This document shows positions 1 through 6,807 of a DNA stretch of 20,302 nt, piece after piece (the stretch's first letter is position 1; each line of letters starts with the position of its first letter). The translations under genes and the position numbers were made by a program. The stretch covers positions 1 through 20,302 of the forward strand of contig JBAZZX010000048.1 of assembly GCA_041658585.1 (NCBI GenBank), given 5' to 3'. The notes under the pieces are model-generated. The model worked only from the letters and a program-made list of their open reading frames with translations, made no database searches and was not told the origin of the DNA. Source of the DNA: DYFC01 sp041658585. Lineage in GTDB: Bacteria; Nitrospirota; Thermodesulfovibrionia; Thermodesulfovibrionales; SM23-35.

Positions 1-126
1 ACAACAAGATCAGGGTCATTCAGCGAAGGGCTTACGGTTTAAGAGATGAGGAATATCTTCGACTGAAAATCCTTACCTCTATGCTCAAGGAGATATAAAT
101 TGACCCACACTAAAACGCGAAGACCC
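1..126 (+). mobile_element. Right end of an ISL3-type insertion sequence (partial)
   Basis: The window opens inside an insertion sequence. It shows the end of a transposase frame (stop at 96-98) followed within a few bases by a terminal-repeat-like stretch at 101-126. Read on the minus strand from 126, that stretch starts GGGTCTTCGCG and runs through TTTTAGTGTGGG, which resembles ISL3-family terminal repeats (GG-TCTT, then TTT and GTGGG). The next eight bases (127-134, ataaaaat) are AT-rich, as ISL3 target duplications usually are. The other end lies outside the window, so the duplication cannot be confirmed. Family assignment is from recalled similarity. Confidence 0.65.
3..98 (+). CDS. ISL3-family transposase, C-terminal fragment (truncated by window edge)
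   Basis: The frame is open from the window edge to a TAA at 96-98, giving 31 residues that begin NKIRVIQRRAYGLRDEEYLR and end in ILTSMLKEI. This is the typical C-terminal end of ISL3-type DDE transposases, where a basic 'NKI.V..R.AYG.R..E..R' segment closes the protein. The catalytic DDE residues are upstream and not visible. The stop codon sits directly before the terminal-repeat-like sequence, as expected for an IS transposase. Whether the element is active cannot be judged from this fragment. Confidence 0.7.
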   Translation, partial: NKIRVIQRRAYGLRDEEYLRLKILTSMLKEI

Positions 127-237
127 ATAAAAATTAACAATATGTTCGGGCACTTTTCCTCCACCAAAACCTACTTCCATCTTTTTAACTTTTTCAGATG
201 TGCCAAATTCCTTCAATGCTTGATTAATTTCATTCAT
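85..237 (-). pseudogene. Small gene interrupted by the ISL3 element (N-terminal 37 codons survive)
   Basis: A 50-codon leftward frame starts at ATG 235-237 after a strong ribosome binding site (GGAAGGGGGA, immediately upstream at about 240-250). The first ~37 residues (MNEINQALKEFGTSEKVKKM, then EVGFGGGKVPEHIVNFY) come from host-side DNA. The remaining residues are read through the IS terminal repeat and end at TGA 85-87. The composition, the strong RBS and a good promoter just upstream suggest a real gene that lost its 3' part to the insertion. I do not recognise the family. The glycine-rich stretch followed by a hydrophobic segment gives no firm function. It is divergent from the nuclease-helicase gene. 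Confidence 0.45.
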
Positions 238-287
238 TCTTCCCCCTTCCAAATTAATAGCATTAAAATTGATTTACTATTTTCCAA

Positions 288-316
288 AATATATCACAAG
301 TTTATTTGGATGACAA
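288..316 (-). promoter_or_regulatory. Sigma70-type promoter for the interrupted small gene
   Basis: On the minus strand a -35 box TTGTCA (311-316) and a -10 box TATATT (288-293) are separated by exactly 17 bp. Transcription would begin near 281 and run into the ATG at 237 with its strong RBS. The spacing and sequence are close to consensus. It lies back to back with the start region of the nuclease-helicase gene. Confidence 0.5.
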
Positions 317-375
317 CATATGTAGATAAATGCCACGGGTAAGCATTACTTTTATATCTATTGATACAAATATAT

Positions 376-403
376 TTCAATCTTCATATAACCGTGCTAT
401 ATT
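376..403 (+). promoter_or_regulatory. Candidate promoter of the nuclease-helicase gene (possibly leaderless)
   Basis: A -10 box TATATT (398-403) with a weak -35 TTCAAT (376-381, 16 bp spacing) lies only 6 bp before the ATG at 410. Transcription would then start at or next to the start codon. No Shine-Dalgarno sequence is visible before 410, which fits a leaderless message. An alternative pair, TTGATA (361-366) with TCATAT (384-389), would give a leader of about 14 nt. Confidence 0.35.
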
Positions 404-409
404 CTTATC

Positions 410-3400
410 ATGAAACATGATGCATTATTAGAACTGCTCAAAAATATATCATCTTGGTCAGAACTTGAATCTCTTATTTCAAGACTACCAACTGCAATTA
501 ATAGAGGCGAAGCATTTGAAGTGTTCTGTAAAGCCTTCTTTATTCTTGAACCTGTTTTTCAATTCAAAGAAGTTTATAGTCAAAGTGAAATGCCGTATAG
601 CCTTCGTGAACGTCTTGGATACCCCGATGTCCAAGACATTGGAATTGACGGTTTAGCTGTAACCTCAGATGATAAACTATATGCTTATCAGGCAAAGTTT
701 AGAACAGAACGCAACAATACTCCAACGCTCAGGGAGCTTTCGACTTTTTTTACAATGTCTGATAAGGCTGACTGGCGTATTGTCATCAGTAATGCAAACA
801 AACTACCATCTTCCATTGATGATAGAGTCCGACAAGGACGTGTTCTTTCTGACAGTCTAGATAAATTAGACGCAGATTTTTTTAACCGTCTCAGGCTTTA
901 TCTTAAAGAACAGCAAATTGTTCCACCTAAAGCTAAAACACCTCGTAAAGATCAAAAGGAAGCAATTGATAAGGCACTATCGCACTTTGTTGGAAATGAC
1001 AAAGGTCAGCTAATCCTGCCATGTGGTACTGGAAAGACACTTACTGCAATGTGGATTGCAGAAAAACTTAGCGGTAAAAGAATTCTTGTCATGCTTCCAA
1101 GCCTTGCTCTTTTGTCTCAGACCCTAAGGGAATGGGCAGCCAATACTTTATTTAAGCCATTTCGTTATCTTTGCCTTTGTAGTGATACTACTGTCGATCT
1201 TGGTAATGATTCACCTATCGAGAATCTTTATGAGATCGATATCCCAGTTTCAACCGATGCAGAAGTAGTTGCTGATTTTCTCAGTAATAAGCATTCTACC
1301 CCGTCAATTCTTTTTTCTACATATCAATCAAGCAAGGTGCTATCAGAAGCTACTATTAAGACTAACACTTGCTTTGATGTTGCTATATTTGACGAAGCCC
1401 ATAGGACAACAGGCACTTCGGTTGGGATTTGGAATACAGCATTAGATGATAAAAAAGTACCAATTAAAAAACGTATTTTTATGACTGCAACGCCACGCAT
1501 TTGTTTGCCTCATATTATCAAAAAGGCACAAGCAAACGATGTTCTTATTTGCAGCATGGATGATGAAAAAATATATGGCAAGCCTTTTTATGAAATGACC
1601 TTTGGTAATGCAATAGAAGAACAACTGATAACAGATTATAAAGTTATTGTTATCAGTGTTACAGACTCTGAAGTAAAAAATATTATTAAAAATAGTGGCA
1701 ATATAATCGTAGATAAAGATCATGAATGGGATGCTAAAGGATTTGCAAAGCGTATAGCCCTTGTTAAAGGAATAGCTGCATATGGATTAAAAAAAATCTT
1801 TACATTCCATAGTAGGGTTCATGAGGCAAAGGCTTTTACTGATACATCTAACCTGCACGGAATACATCAAGTTGTCGAAATGATTGCTTCAGAAGAACTA
1901 AAGAAAAAGAATATAAAGTATTTTCATGTTAACGGCACTATGTCCTCAGGTGTAAGAAACAGCCTTTTACAAGAGTTTAAGGAAGCCGATATCGGGATAA
2001 TGAGCAATGCCCGCTGTCTAACAGAAGGTATGGATATTCCTACTGTTGACACTATTGCCTTTATTGATTCTAAAAAGAGCCTTATCGATATAGTTCAGGC
2101 TACAGGCAGAGCCATGAGGAAAGCAGAGTGGAAAGGGAAAGGATACATCTTTATCCCTGTTATCGTTGATGATGATGCCGACCCCGAAACGTTCATTGAA
2201 AGTTCTGATTTTGAGACTGTATGGAAAGTGTTACAGGCAATGCTGGAACAAGACCATCAATTACAGGATATTGTCTCTCAGCTGAGAACAATACAGGGGA
2301 TGGGAGCAAAAGGTACACAGGCATGGAAAGATTCTATGACAAAATACAACAAGAAAATCGAGTTTTTTAATCTTCCTATCAAAATAGATAAGGCAAGCTT
2401 TATTCAAGAACTCTATGCAAAAACAATTGAAATAGTTGGAAGGTCATGGGACTTTTGGTATGGATTAACTCTCAGATTCAGAGAACAAACAGGAGATGCC
2501 AACGCTCCCTATCGTTATAAAACTCCTGAAGGATTTCAACTTGGCAACTGGCAGTCAAGGCAGAGACATATGTACAGGCAAGGCATCTTGTCCGAAGGCA
2601 ATATCAATAGACTTGAAGAAATTGGCTTTGTATGGGAAGTGCGTAACGAAGCGTGGGAGGAAGGGTTTCAGGCAACTCTCAAGTATAAAGAACAAACAGG
2701 AGATGCCAATTCACCTAAACAGCATACAACACCAGAGGGGTTTCTGCTTGGCAACTGGCAGTCCCATCAGAAAAATATGTATAGGCAAGGCAACTTGTCC
2801 GAAGACAATATCAATAGACTTGAAGAAATTGGCTTTGTATGGGATATGTATGATGAAGCATGGGAACAGGGGTTTCAATCAACCCTCAAGTTTAAAGAAC
2901 AAACAGGAGATGCCAATTCACCTAAACAGCATACAACACCAGAGGGGTTTTCACTCGGCAGTTGGCAGAACTCTCAGAGAATGTTTTATAAAAAAGGCAA
3001 ATTAGCTGAAGATAGAATCAAACGCCTCGAAGCAATAGGCTTTGTATGGTCTCAGTATGACGAGGCGTGGGAGCAAGGTTTTCAGGCAACTCTCAAGTAT
3101 AAAGAACAAACAGGAGACGCCAATTCACATCGAAGGCATAAAACCCCTGAAGGATTTCAACTCGGCAGGTGGCAAAATAGGCAGAAAACTTTTTACAAGA
3201 GAGACAAATTGCCCGAAGACAGAATCAAGAGGCTCGAAGAAATAGGCTTTGTATGGTCTCTATATGACGAAGTATGGGAGGAAGGTTTTCAGGCAACTCT
3301 CAAGTATAAAAAACAAACAGGAGATGCCAATTCACTTAACCAGTATACAACACCAGAGGGGTTTTCACTCGGTAGTTGGCAGAACTCTCAGAGGATGCGT

Positions 3401-3895
3401 TATAAAAATGGCAAATTAGCTGAAGATAGAATCAAACGTCTCGAAGAGATAGGATTTGTATGGCTTCTGCGTGACGATGCATGGGAGCAAGGGGTTCAGG
3501 CAACCCTCAAGTATAAAGAACAAACGGGCAATCCCAATGCCCCTCATAGTTATGAAACTTCTAAAGGATTTAAACTTTATGGATGGCAGATGTCTCAGCG
3601 TGCTTTTTATAAGAAAGGTACACTAGCAGCAGACAGAATCAAGAGGCTCGAAGAAATAGGCTTTGTATGGTCTCCGTATGACGAATTATGGGAACAGAGG
3701 TTTCAGGCAACTCTCAAGTTTAAAGAACAAACAGGAAATGCCAATGCCCCTGATCGTTATGAAACTTTTGATGGAATGAAACTCGGCAAATGGCAGGGGA
3801 ATCAAAAAACTTTCTATATTAAAGGCACATTAGCAGCAGATAGAATCAAGAGGCTTGAAGAAATAGGCTTTAAATGGAGTAAGCATCGCAAATGA
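410..3895 (+). CDS. Restriction-type nuclease / SF2 helicase with seven C-terminal helicase-associated repeats
   Basis: This is a 1161-residue multidomain protein. Residues ~30-150 look like a PD-(D/E)xK nuclease domain of the Mrr/type I restriction kind: GEAFE at 33-37, DGL starting at D80, and QAK at 94-96. Residues ~185-640 form a superfamily 2 helicase with Walker A GTGKT (206-210), DEAH box (328-331), TATP (359-362) and motif VI QATGRAMR (563-570). From residue 679 to the C-terminus are seven tandem 69-residue helicase-associated (HA) units, each with W..GFQATLK, EQTG.AN, LG.WQ..Q and RLEEIGFVW. Known relatives are DNA translocases fused to nucleases, often in mobile regions. A stand-alone phage- or plasmid-defence role is inferred, since no methylase or specificity subunit is adjacent. 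There is no clear RBS. The gene is AT-richer than the core genes and flanked by IS debris, which suggests horizontal transfer. Confidence 0.85.
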   Translation: MKHDALLELLKNISSWSELESLISRLPTAINRGEAFEVFCKAFFILEPVFQFKEVYSQSEMPYSLRERLGYPDVQDIGIDGLAVTSDDKLYAYQAKFRTERNNTPTLRELSTFFTMSDKADWRIVISNANKLPSSIDDRVRQGRVLSDSLDKLDADFFNRLRLYLKEQQIVPPKAKTPRKDQKEAIDKALSHFVGNDKGQLILPCGTGKTLTAMWIAEKLSGKRILVMLPSLALLSQTLREWAANTLFKPFRYLCLCSDTTVDLGNDSPIENLYEIDIPVSTDAEVVADFLSNKHSTPSILFSTYQSSKVLSEATIKTNTCFDVAIFDEAHRTTGTSVGIWNTALDDKKVPIKKRIFMTATPRICLPHIIKKAQANDVLICSMDDEKIYGKPFYEMTFGNAIEEQLITDYKVIVISVTDSEVKNIIKNSGNIIVDKDHEWDAKGFAKRIALVKGIAAYGLKKIFTFHSRVHEAKAFTDTSNLHGIHQVVEMIASEELKKKNIKYFHVNGTMSSGVRNSLLQEFKEADIGIMSNARCLTEGMDIPTVDTIAFIDSKKSLIDIVQATGRAMRKAEWKGKGYIFIPVIVDDDADPETFIESSDFETVWKVLQAMLEQDHQLQDIVSQLRTIQGMGAKGTQAWKDSMTKYNKKIEFFNLPIKIDKASFIQELYAKTIEIVGRSWDFWYGLTLRFREQTGDANAPYRYKTPEGFQLGNWQSRQRHMYRQGILSEGNINRLEEIGFVWEVRNEAWEEGFQATLKYKEQTGDANSPKQHTTPEGFLLGNWQSHQKNMYRQGNLSEDNINRLEEIGFVWDMYDEAWEQGFQSTLKFKEQTGDANSPKQHTTPEGFSLGSWQNSQRMFYKKGKLAEDRIKRLEAIGFVWSQYDEAWEQGFQATLKYKEQTGDANSHRRHKTPEGFQLGRWQNRQKTFYKRDKLPEDRIKRLEEIGFVWSLYDEVWEEGFQATLKYKKQTGDANSLNQYTTPEGFSLGSWQNSQRMRYKNGKLAEDRIKRLEEIGFVWLLRDDAWEQGVQATLKYKEQTGNPNAPHSYETSKGFKLYGWQMSQRAFYKKGTLAADRIKRLEEIGFVWSPYDELWEQRFQATLKFKEQTGNANAPDRYETFDGMKLGKWQGNQKTFYIKGTLAADRIKRLEEIGFKWSKHRK
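2444..3892 (+). repeat. Seven tandem 207-bp coding repeats (HA units)
   Basis: Seven consecutive 69-codon units occupy the 3' part of the gene with no spacer (7 x 207 bp = 1449 bp). They are highly similar at DNA level. For example, 2686-2743 is identical to 2893-2950 (58 bp, offset 207), and units 3 and 5 share most of their second half. The first and last units are the most diverged. The unit length is a multiple of three, so gain or loss of a unit keeps the frame. Confidence 0.9.
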
Positions 3896-3952
3896 ATACA
3901 GAAGTCCCGGAGCCGCGTATCGGTGAGTTTTTATATTTTTTTTACTTTCTGC

Positions 3953-4057
3953 AAACGAAGATTATCAAGACAGATTGGTACCGCGATTGTCACTGAATTC
4001 ATTCGCAAGAAGGAATGGTTGAAGCTGGAAGAGGATGAGGCAAGGCAAAGTTTATAA
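3953..4057 (+). pseudogene. Possible gene remnant, C-terminal fragment
   Basis: A frame ending at TAA 4055-4057 reads LSRQIGTAIVTEFIRKKEW followed by LKLEEDEARQSL. It has the amphipathic, charged look of a real C-terminus such as that of a small DNA-binding protein or antitoxin. There is no start codon with an RBS in frame, and the upstream sequence is a poly-T tract that breaks it. The family is not recognised. This could also be chance. Confidence 0.2.
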
Positions 4058-4123
4058 AAAGTGACATCTTGACCGGAGGATTTTACCCTTGATACATTAA
4101 ATCATGCAGGAGGTGTTAGAATC

Positions 4124-4201
4124 ATGTCAAAAGCCCTTACAAGAACTGAAGCCCCGTATAAGCACCAAGCTTCACTGCCCTCACAAGTCTGCGACTCGTA
4201 G
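4124..4201 (+). CDS. Very small ORF (25 residues) with strong ribosome binding site
   Basis: ATG 4124 follows AGGAGGTG at about 4108-4115 with an 8-nt gap. The product is 25 residues starting MSKALTRTEAPYKHQ and ending SQVCDS at TAG 4199-4201. The RBS is among the best in the window, but the peptide has no recognisable motif and ends in the short sequence GACTCGTAGAGG, which also occurs at 9282-9293. It may be the start of a gene truncated by rearrangement. Confidence 0.25.
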   Translation: MSKALTRTEAPYKHQASLPSQVCDS

Positions 4202-4224
4202 AGGGGAGGATTTTAAGTGGCAGA

Positions 4225-4581
4225 TTATTTGTCTCTGTTTATCTTGTTCCGTTCGTCAAGGAAGACTATTGTTGGCTTAAACCCTTTCAGTCCGTCGTCT
4301 TCAACATAGCAGTAGCAGAAGATGATGATCTTATCGCCGACCACGCCTTTTCGCGCAGTAGGTCCGTTGAGGCATATTTCCCCGCCGAATTTTTTGCCCG
4401 GGATTACGTAAGTTTCAAACCGCTCACCGTTGTTCAGGTTGCTGATCATAACCTGTTCATACGGCAGGATGCCGGCTTTTTTCAGTATATTTTCATCAAT
4501 TGTTATGCTTCCTTCATAGGAAAGGTTCGACTCGGTTACGGTTGCCATGTGTATCTTTGCTCTCAAAAGACATCTCAGCAT
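4225..4581 (-). CDS. panD: Aspartate 1-decarboxylase precursor
   Basis: PanD converts L-aspartate to beta-alanine for pantothenate (vitamin B5) and coenzyme A synthesis in the cytoplasm. The 118-residue length matches the family. The N-terminus MLRCLLRAKIHMATVTES is typical. The self-cleavage site is G24-S25 within YEGSITID, where Ser25 becomes the pyruvoyl group. NGERFETYVI carries the conserved substrate-site arginine, and LNGPTARKGVVGDKIIIFCY is the conserved later block. The start is preceded by AAGGA on the minus strand. It stands alone; panB and panC are not in the window. Confidence 0.96.
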   Translation of the reverse strand: MLRCLLRAKIHMATVTESNLSYEGSITIDENILKKAGILPYEQVMISNLNNGERFETYVIPGKKFGGEICLNGPTARKGVVGDKIIIFCYCYVEDDGLKGFKPTIVFLDERNKINRDK

Positions 4582-4642
4582 AATTTTTTATCCTTAATTT
4601 TATTGTGATAAGAAAGGGCCGTCTCGTTGCTTTCTTACTTAA

Positions 4643-4672
4643 ATTATGCACCCTTGCATATGACAAAAGCAA
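4643..4672 (-). promoter_or_regulatory. Candidate panD promoter
   Basis: On the minus strand TTGCTT (4667-4672) and CATAAT (4643-4648) are 18 bp apart, about 60 bp upstream of the panD start. The boxes match only moderately, so this is tentative. Confidence 0.25.
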
Positions 4673-4753
4673 GCGCACGGCGAGGGATGGGTGTGCGACA
4701 AATTTATAGGTAATTATATTTCACCACAGTTAAAGGCATGACAGGTTTAACAT

Positions 4754-4776
4754 CCCCCTCTTGGGATAAGAGGGGG
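4754..4776. repeat. GC-rich hairpin of the dispersed intergenic repeat type
   Basis: CCCCCTCTT (4754-4762), loop GGGAT, and AAGAGGGGG (4768-4776) form a perfect 9-bp stem, followed by a further purine-rich CAAGGGGGAG. It resembles the larger hairpin repeats at 6412-6524, 9187-9332 and 10627-10769. It is too far from a gene end and lacks a T-run to be called a terminator. Confidence 0.6.
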
Positions 4777-4830
4777 CAAGGGGGAGTTACTTTAATGGAA
4801 TAAACTGAAAACAAGCGGCATTTGCTCAAA

Positions 4831-4862
4831 ACATCTATTTACTAATAAGCAAAAATAGATGT
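4831..4862. promoter_or_regulatory. Perfect 10-bp inverted repeat upstream of the torD-like gene
   Basis: ACATCTATTT (4831-4840) and AAATAGATGT (4853-4862) are separated by 12 bp (actaataagcaa). The repeat ends about 10 bp before the candidate -35 box of the downstream gene, a position suited to an activator or repressor site. It could also be a simple transcript hairpin. Confidence 0.4.
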
Positions 4863-4871
4863 ATAAATAAC

Positions 4872-4901
4872 TTGTACGTTTTCTCAAGCTTGGCATAAAA
4901 T
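4872..4901 (+). promoter_or_regulatory. Candidate promoter of the torD-like / Ap4A phosphorylase pair
   Basis: TTGTAC (4872-4877) and TAAAAT (4896-4901) are 18 bp apart. The ATG at 4930 follows with GGAGGT (4921-4926) as RBS, giving a short leader of about 20 nt. Confidence 0.4.
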
Positions 4902-4929
4902 GTAAAGCAGACATAACGCCGGAGGTATA

Positions 4930-5481
4930 ATGACATTTCACGACGATGAAGATACGGAGAGGGCAAATCTGTACAGACTTTTATCCGGGCTTTTTCTGAG
5001 CGAGCCGACTGAAGAATTTCTGATCCAGTTCAGGGACATATCCGGAATTACGATAACCAATACTATCGACGAAATCACGATAGATTTCATGCAGCTTTTT
5101 TCGGATGCTGCAGGACACCTCCTGCCCTATGAATCCCTGTATAACTATCCTCTGCTTGATACACCGAGACTATGGGGACAGGCGACTGAAGAAGTGCAAA
5201 AGCTGTATCATGCGCAAGGACTTATGATAGATGAGGAAATAGATATTATCCCCGACCATATCTCCGCCGAACTGCTGTTTATGGGGCATCTGATAGAAAA
5301 CGACATTACAGAGCTTAAAAACAGCTTTTATGAAAACCATATCCGTGTCTGGGTCCCTGATTATTGTCGTGAGATACAACAATTCGCTCAAACTGATTTT
5401 TATATTCAAGCAGCGGGCCTGCTGAAGGAATTCATATCAAACGATTCCGAAGAATTCGGGATGGAAGAGGGCATAGAATGA
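4930..5481 (+). CDS. TorD/DmsD-family molybdoenzyme maturation chaperone
   Basis: This is a 183-residue all-helical cytoplasmic protein of the TorD/nitrate-reductase-delta chaperone family. Such proteins hold the apo-form and twin-arginine signal of a molybdopterin oxidoreductase until cofactor insertion. The visible family marks are YRLLSGLF near the N-terminus (about 16-23), LLPYESLYNYPLL, the hallmark IPDHISAELLFMGHLIE with its D-H pair, and HIRVWVPDYCREI. The start has GGAGGT five bases upstream. The stop overlaps the next start by 4 bp (ATGA), so the two are translationally coupled. No molybdoenzyme is in the window, so its client is unknown. The family is fairly sure; the substrate cannot be given. 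Confidence 0.85.
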   Translation: MTFHDDEDTERANLYRLLSGLFLSEPTEEFLIQFRDISGITITNTIDEITIDFMQLFSDAAGHLLPYESLYNYPLLDTPRLWGQATEEVQKLYHAQGLMIDEEIDIIPDHISAELLFMGHLIENDITELKNSFYENHIRVWVPDYCREIQQFAQTDFYIQAAGLLKEFISNDSEEFGMEEGIE

Positions 5482-6398
5482 ACGGAGGTCCCCGGATCCT
5501 GCTGCAGAAGGGTACGTTATGGGAAAAAATCGTGACGAAAACGGAAGAGTCGCTCAAAACCGGCGCACAATTGCCGATACCGACTGCTTATGAATTCATT
5601 GAGGATGCAGGCATCCGGTTTTTTGTAAGAATACTTTCGAGTCTTCAGCAAAAGGACGAAGACCGGCTGAAGCGGCAGGAATCTTCCTCATCAGGGAAGA
5701 CGATAAACCCTTTTCTCCCGTATGAGAAAGCCCTGTACGTAGCCGATATTTCGGATACCCATGTTGCTCTCCTCAATAAATTCAACGTAGTTGAGAACCA
5801 TCTTCTCATCATTACCCGGCGCTTTGAGTACCAGGAAACACTCCTGACCCTGAGGGATTTTGAGGCGCTATGGGTGTGCATGGCGGAATATAATGCGCTC
5901 GGTTTTTACAACGGCGGTGAAGCAGCCGGGGCCAGTCAGCCTCACAAGCATCTCCAGATAGCGCCGCTCCCCCTCGCGCCGGAAGGCCCCGGGATTCCCC
6001 TTGGACCGTTGTTTGAAGGAGCCGGATCAAAAGGCAGCCCCGAAACCATCCCGGGATTGCCCTTCCTGCACGGTTTTATCCGGCTTGAACATAACGGTAT
6101 AGATTCACCCATCGATGCTGCTCGAAATTCCTTTGTACTTTACGGCAACATGCTGAGTTATGTCGGGCTGGAGCCTCCCAAGGCTGAAGGGACTAAACGA
6201 CAGTCAAGTCCTTACTGTTTGCTTATCACCCGGGAATGGATGCTCCTTGTTCCAAGATCACGGGAGTTTTTCAATTCTATTTCGATCAACTCCCTCGGCT
6301 TTGCCGGAGCGCTTCTTGTCCGGAACGGTGAGCAAATGGACATCCTGAAAAAACTCGGTCCCATGACGGCGTTGAAGAGCGTCGCCCTTCCTTCTTAA
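5478..6398 (+). CDS. ATP adenylyltransferase / Ap4A phosphorylase family protein
   Basis: This 306-residue protein belongs to the Apa1/Apa2-type branch of the HIT superfamily, which splits diadenosine tetraphosphate (Ap4A + Pi to ADP + ATP) or runs the reverse reaction. The catalytic block GASQPHKHLQ lies at 151-160, with histidines H156 and H158. It is preceded by NPFLPYEKALYV and NHLLIITRRFEYQ, the usual N-terminal nucleotide-binding core, and followed by the family's C-terminal domain with a late WMLLVPRS segment. It overlaps the torD-like gene by 4 bp; the RBS is GGAAGAGG within the upstream gene. Ap4A rises in oxidative and heat stress, so the pairing may be stress-linked. That link is inference. 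Confidence 0.85.
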   Translation: MNGGPRILLQKGTLWEKIVTKTEESLKTGAQLPIPTAYEFIEDAGIRFFVRILSSLQQKDEDRLKRQESSSSGKTINPFLPYEKALYVADISDTHVALLNKFNVVENHLLIITRRFEYQETLLTLRDFEALWVCMAEYNALGFYNGGEAAGASQPHKHLQIAPLPLAPEGPGIPLGPLFEGAGSKGSPETIPGLPFLHGFIRLEHNGIDSPIDAARNSFVLYGNMLSYVGLEPPKAEGTKRQSSPYCLLITREWMLLVPRSREFFNSISINSLGFAGALLVRNGEQMDILKKLGPMTALKSVALPS

Positions 6399-6411
6399 AC
6401 ATTTTTAAAAA

Positions 6412-6524
6412 GTTCATAAATAAAGACACATTTAAACACCCTCCCCAAACCCCTCCCCTCAAGGGAGGGGATATTATTATTAAGTCCCCTCTCCCTTGAG
6501 GCGAGAGGGCAAGGGTGAGGGTGT
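6412..6524. repeat. GC-rich double-hairpin intergenic repeat, copy A
   Basis: Two adjacent hairpins, CCCCTCCC (6450-6457) with GGGAGGGG (6463-6470) and CCCTCTC (6487-6493) with GAGAGGG (6503-6509), are separated by an AT-rich spacer. Copy B at 9187-9332 shares the same order, the same flanking GTTCATAA-type ends and most of the sequence. It lies just after the Ap4A phosphorylase stop and could act as a transcript terminator. It is probably a non-autonomous mobile repeat. Confidence 0.75.
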
Positions 6525-6576
6525 ATAATTGTGTATACACAGACTCTATTTATGTCGTATACCCGGCAAAACGACC

Positions 6577-6766
6577 TAACCCGGATTATTCATAAAATTG
6601 GCAACAGGAACTGAGGATAGAGTATTTGAGCGGTTTTTTTTGCCGATAGTCACGTACAGTATTTAAAAATAAAGAGGCAAAAACCTCGCAGGGAGGAACG
6701 ACCGAGAATGAGCGAAAATACTCTATCCTCAGTTCAATAATAATAATTTGCGAATAATCCGGGCTA
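6577..6766 (+). mobile_element. 190-bp palindromic MITE-like element, copy 1
   Basis: The element has 15-bp terminal inverted repeats (TAACCCGGATTATTC at 6577-6591, and the reverse complement with one mismatch at 6752-6766). Inside is a perfect 19-bp inverted repeat, AACTGAGGATAGAGTATTT (6609-6627) with its complement at 6716-6734. A second copy of exactly 190 bp in the opposite orientation lies at 12456-12645. No transposase is encoded, so it would be mobilised in trans. It sits directly upstream of the GAF kinase gene. Confidence 0.8.
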
Positions 6767-6768
6767 AG

Positions 6769-6798
6769 TTGAATAAGACCTCGGCACTCTGATATTAT
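6769..6798 (+). promoter_or_regulatory. Candidate promoter of the GAF kinase gene
   Basis: TTGAAT (6769-6774) and TATTAT (6793-6798) are 18 bp apart. The -10 box ends 9 bp before the ATG at 6808. A short TAGGG lies in between, so either a very short leader or a different, further upstream promoter is used. Confidence 0.3.
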
Positions 6799-6807
6799 GT
6801 TAGGGTA

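Larger units (their letters stand above)
3896..4224. other. Accessory-region debris between the helicase gene and panD
   Basis: This 329-bp stretch has no convincing full gene. It contains a 34-codon frame starting at 3892 (ATGA overlap with the helicase stop), a coding-like fragment in another frame ending at TAA 4055-4057, and a 25-codon frame at 4124 with a strong RBS. The mixture looks like leftovers of insertions or deletions at the edge of the accessory region. Confidence 0.4.
4582..4929. other. Divergent intergenic region, panD / torD-like
   Basis: This is a 348-bp non-coding region between divergent genes. It holds a GC-rich hairpin (4754-4776), a 10-bp perfect inverted repeat (4831-4862), and promoter candidates for both neighbours. 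No open frame with coding character was seen. Confidence 0.6.
6399..6807. other. Repeat-filled intergenic region
   Basis: About 410 bp without a gene. It holds two mobile-type repeats, the GC-rich hairpin element (6412-6524) and the 190-bp palindromic element (6577-6766), plus a 12-bp perfect palindrome TGTGTATACACA (6530-6541). A leftward open frame across the region is a by-product of the 190-bp element. Confidence 0.7.

Noticed and set aside
100..342. 80-codon forward frame after the transposase
   Set aside because: Low-complexity Phe/Lys-rich peptide with no RBS, opposite to the better supported leftward gene fragment.
2496..3245. Two repeat-containing frames in another phase inside the helicase gene
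   Set aside because: They arise from the periodic 207-bp units; the in-phase frame carries the conserved HA motifs.
2444..3892. CRISPR-like or intergenic repeat array
   Set aside because: The repeats are 207 bp, contiguous without spacers, and clearly coding.
4892..4907. Sigma54 promoter (TGGCAT...) before the torD-like gene
   Set aside because: The -12 GC element is missing; the TTGTAC/TAAAAT pair fits better.
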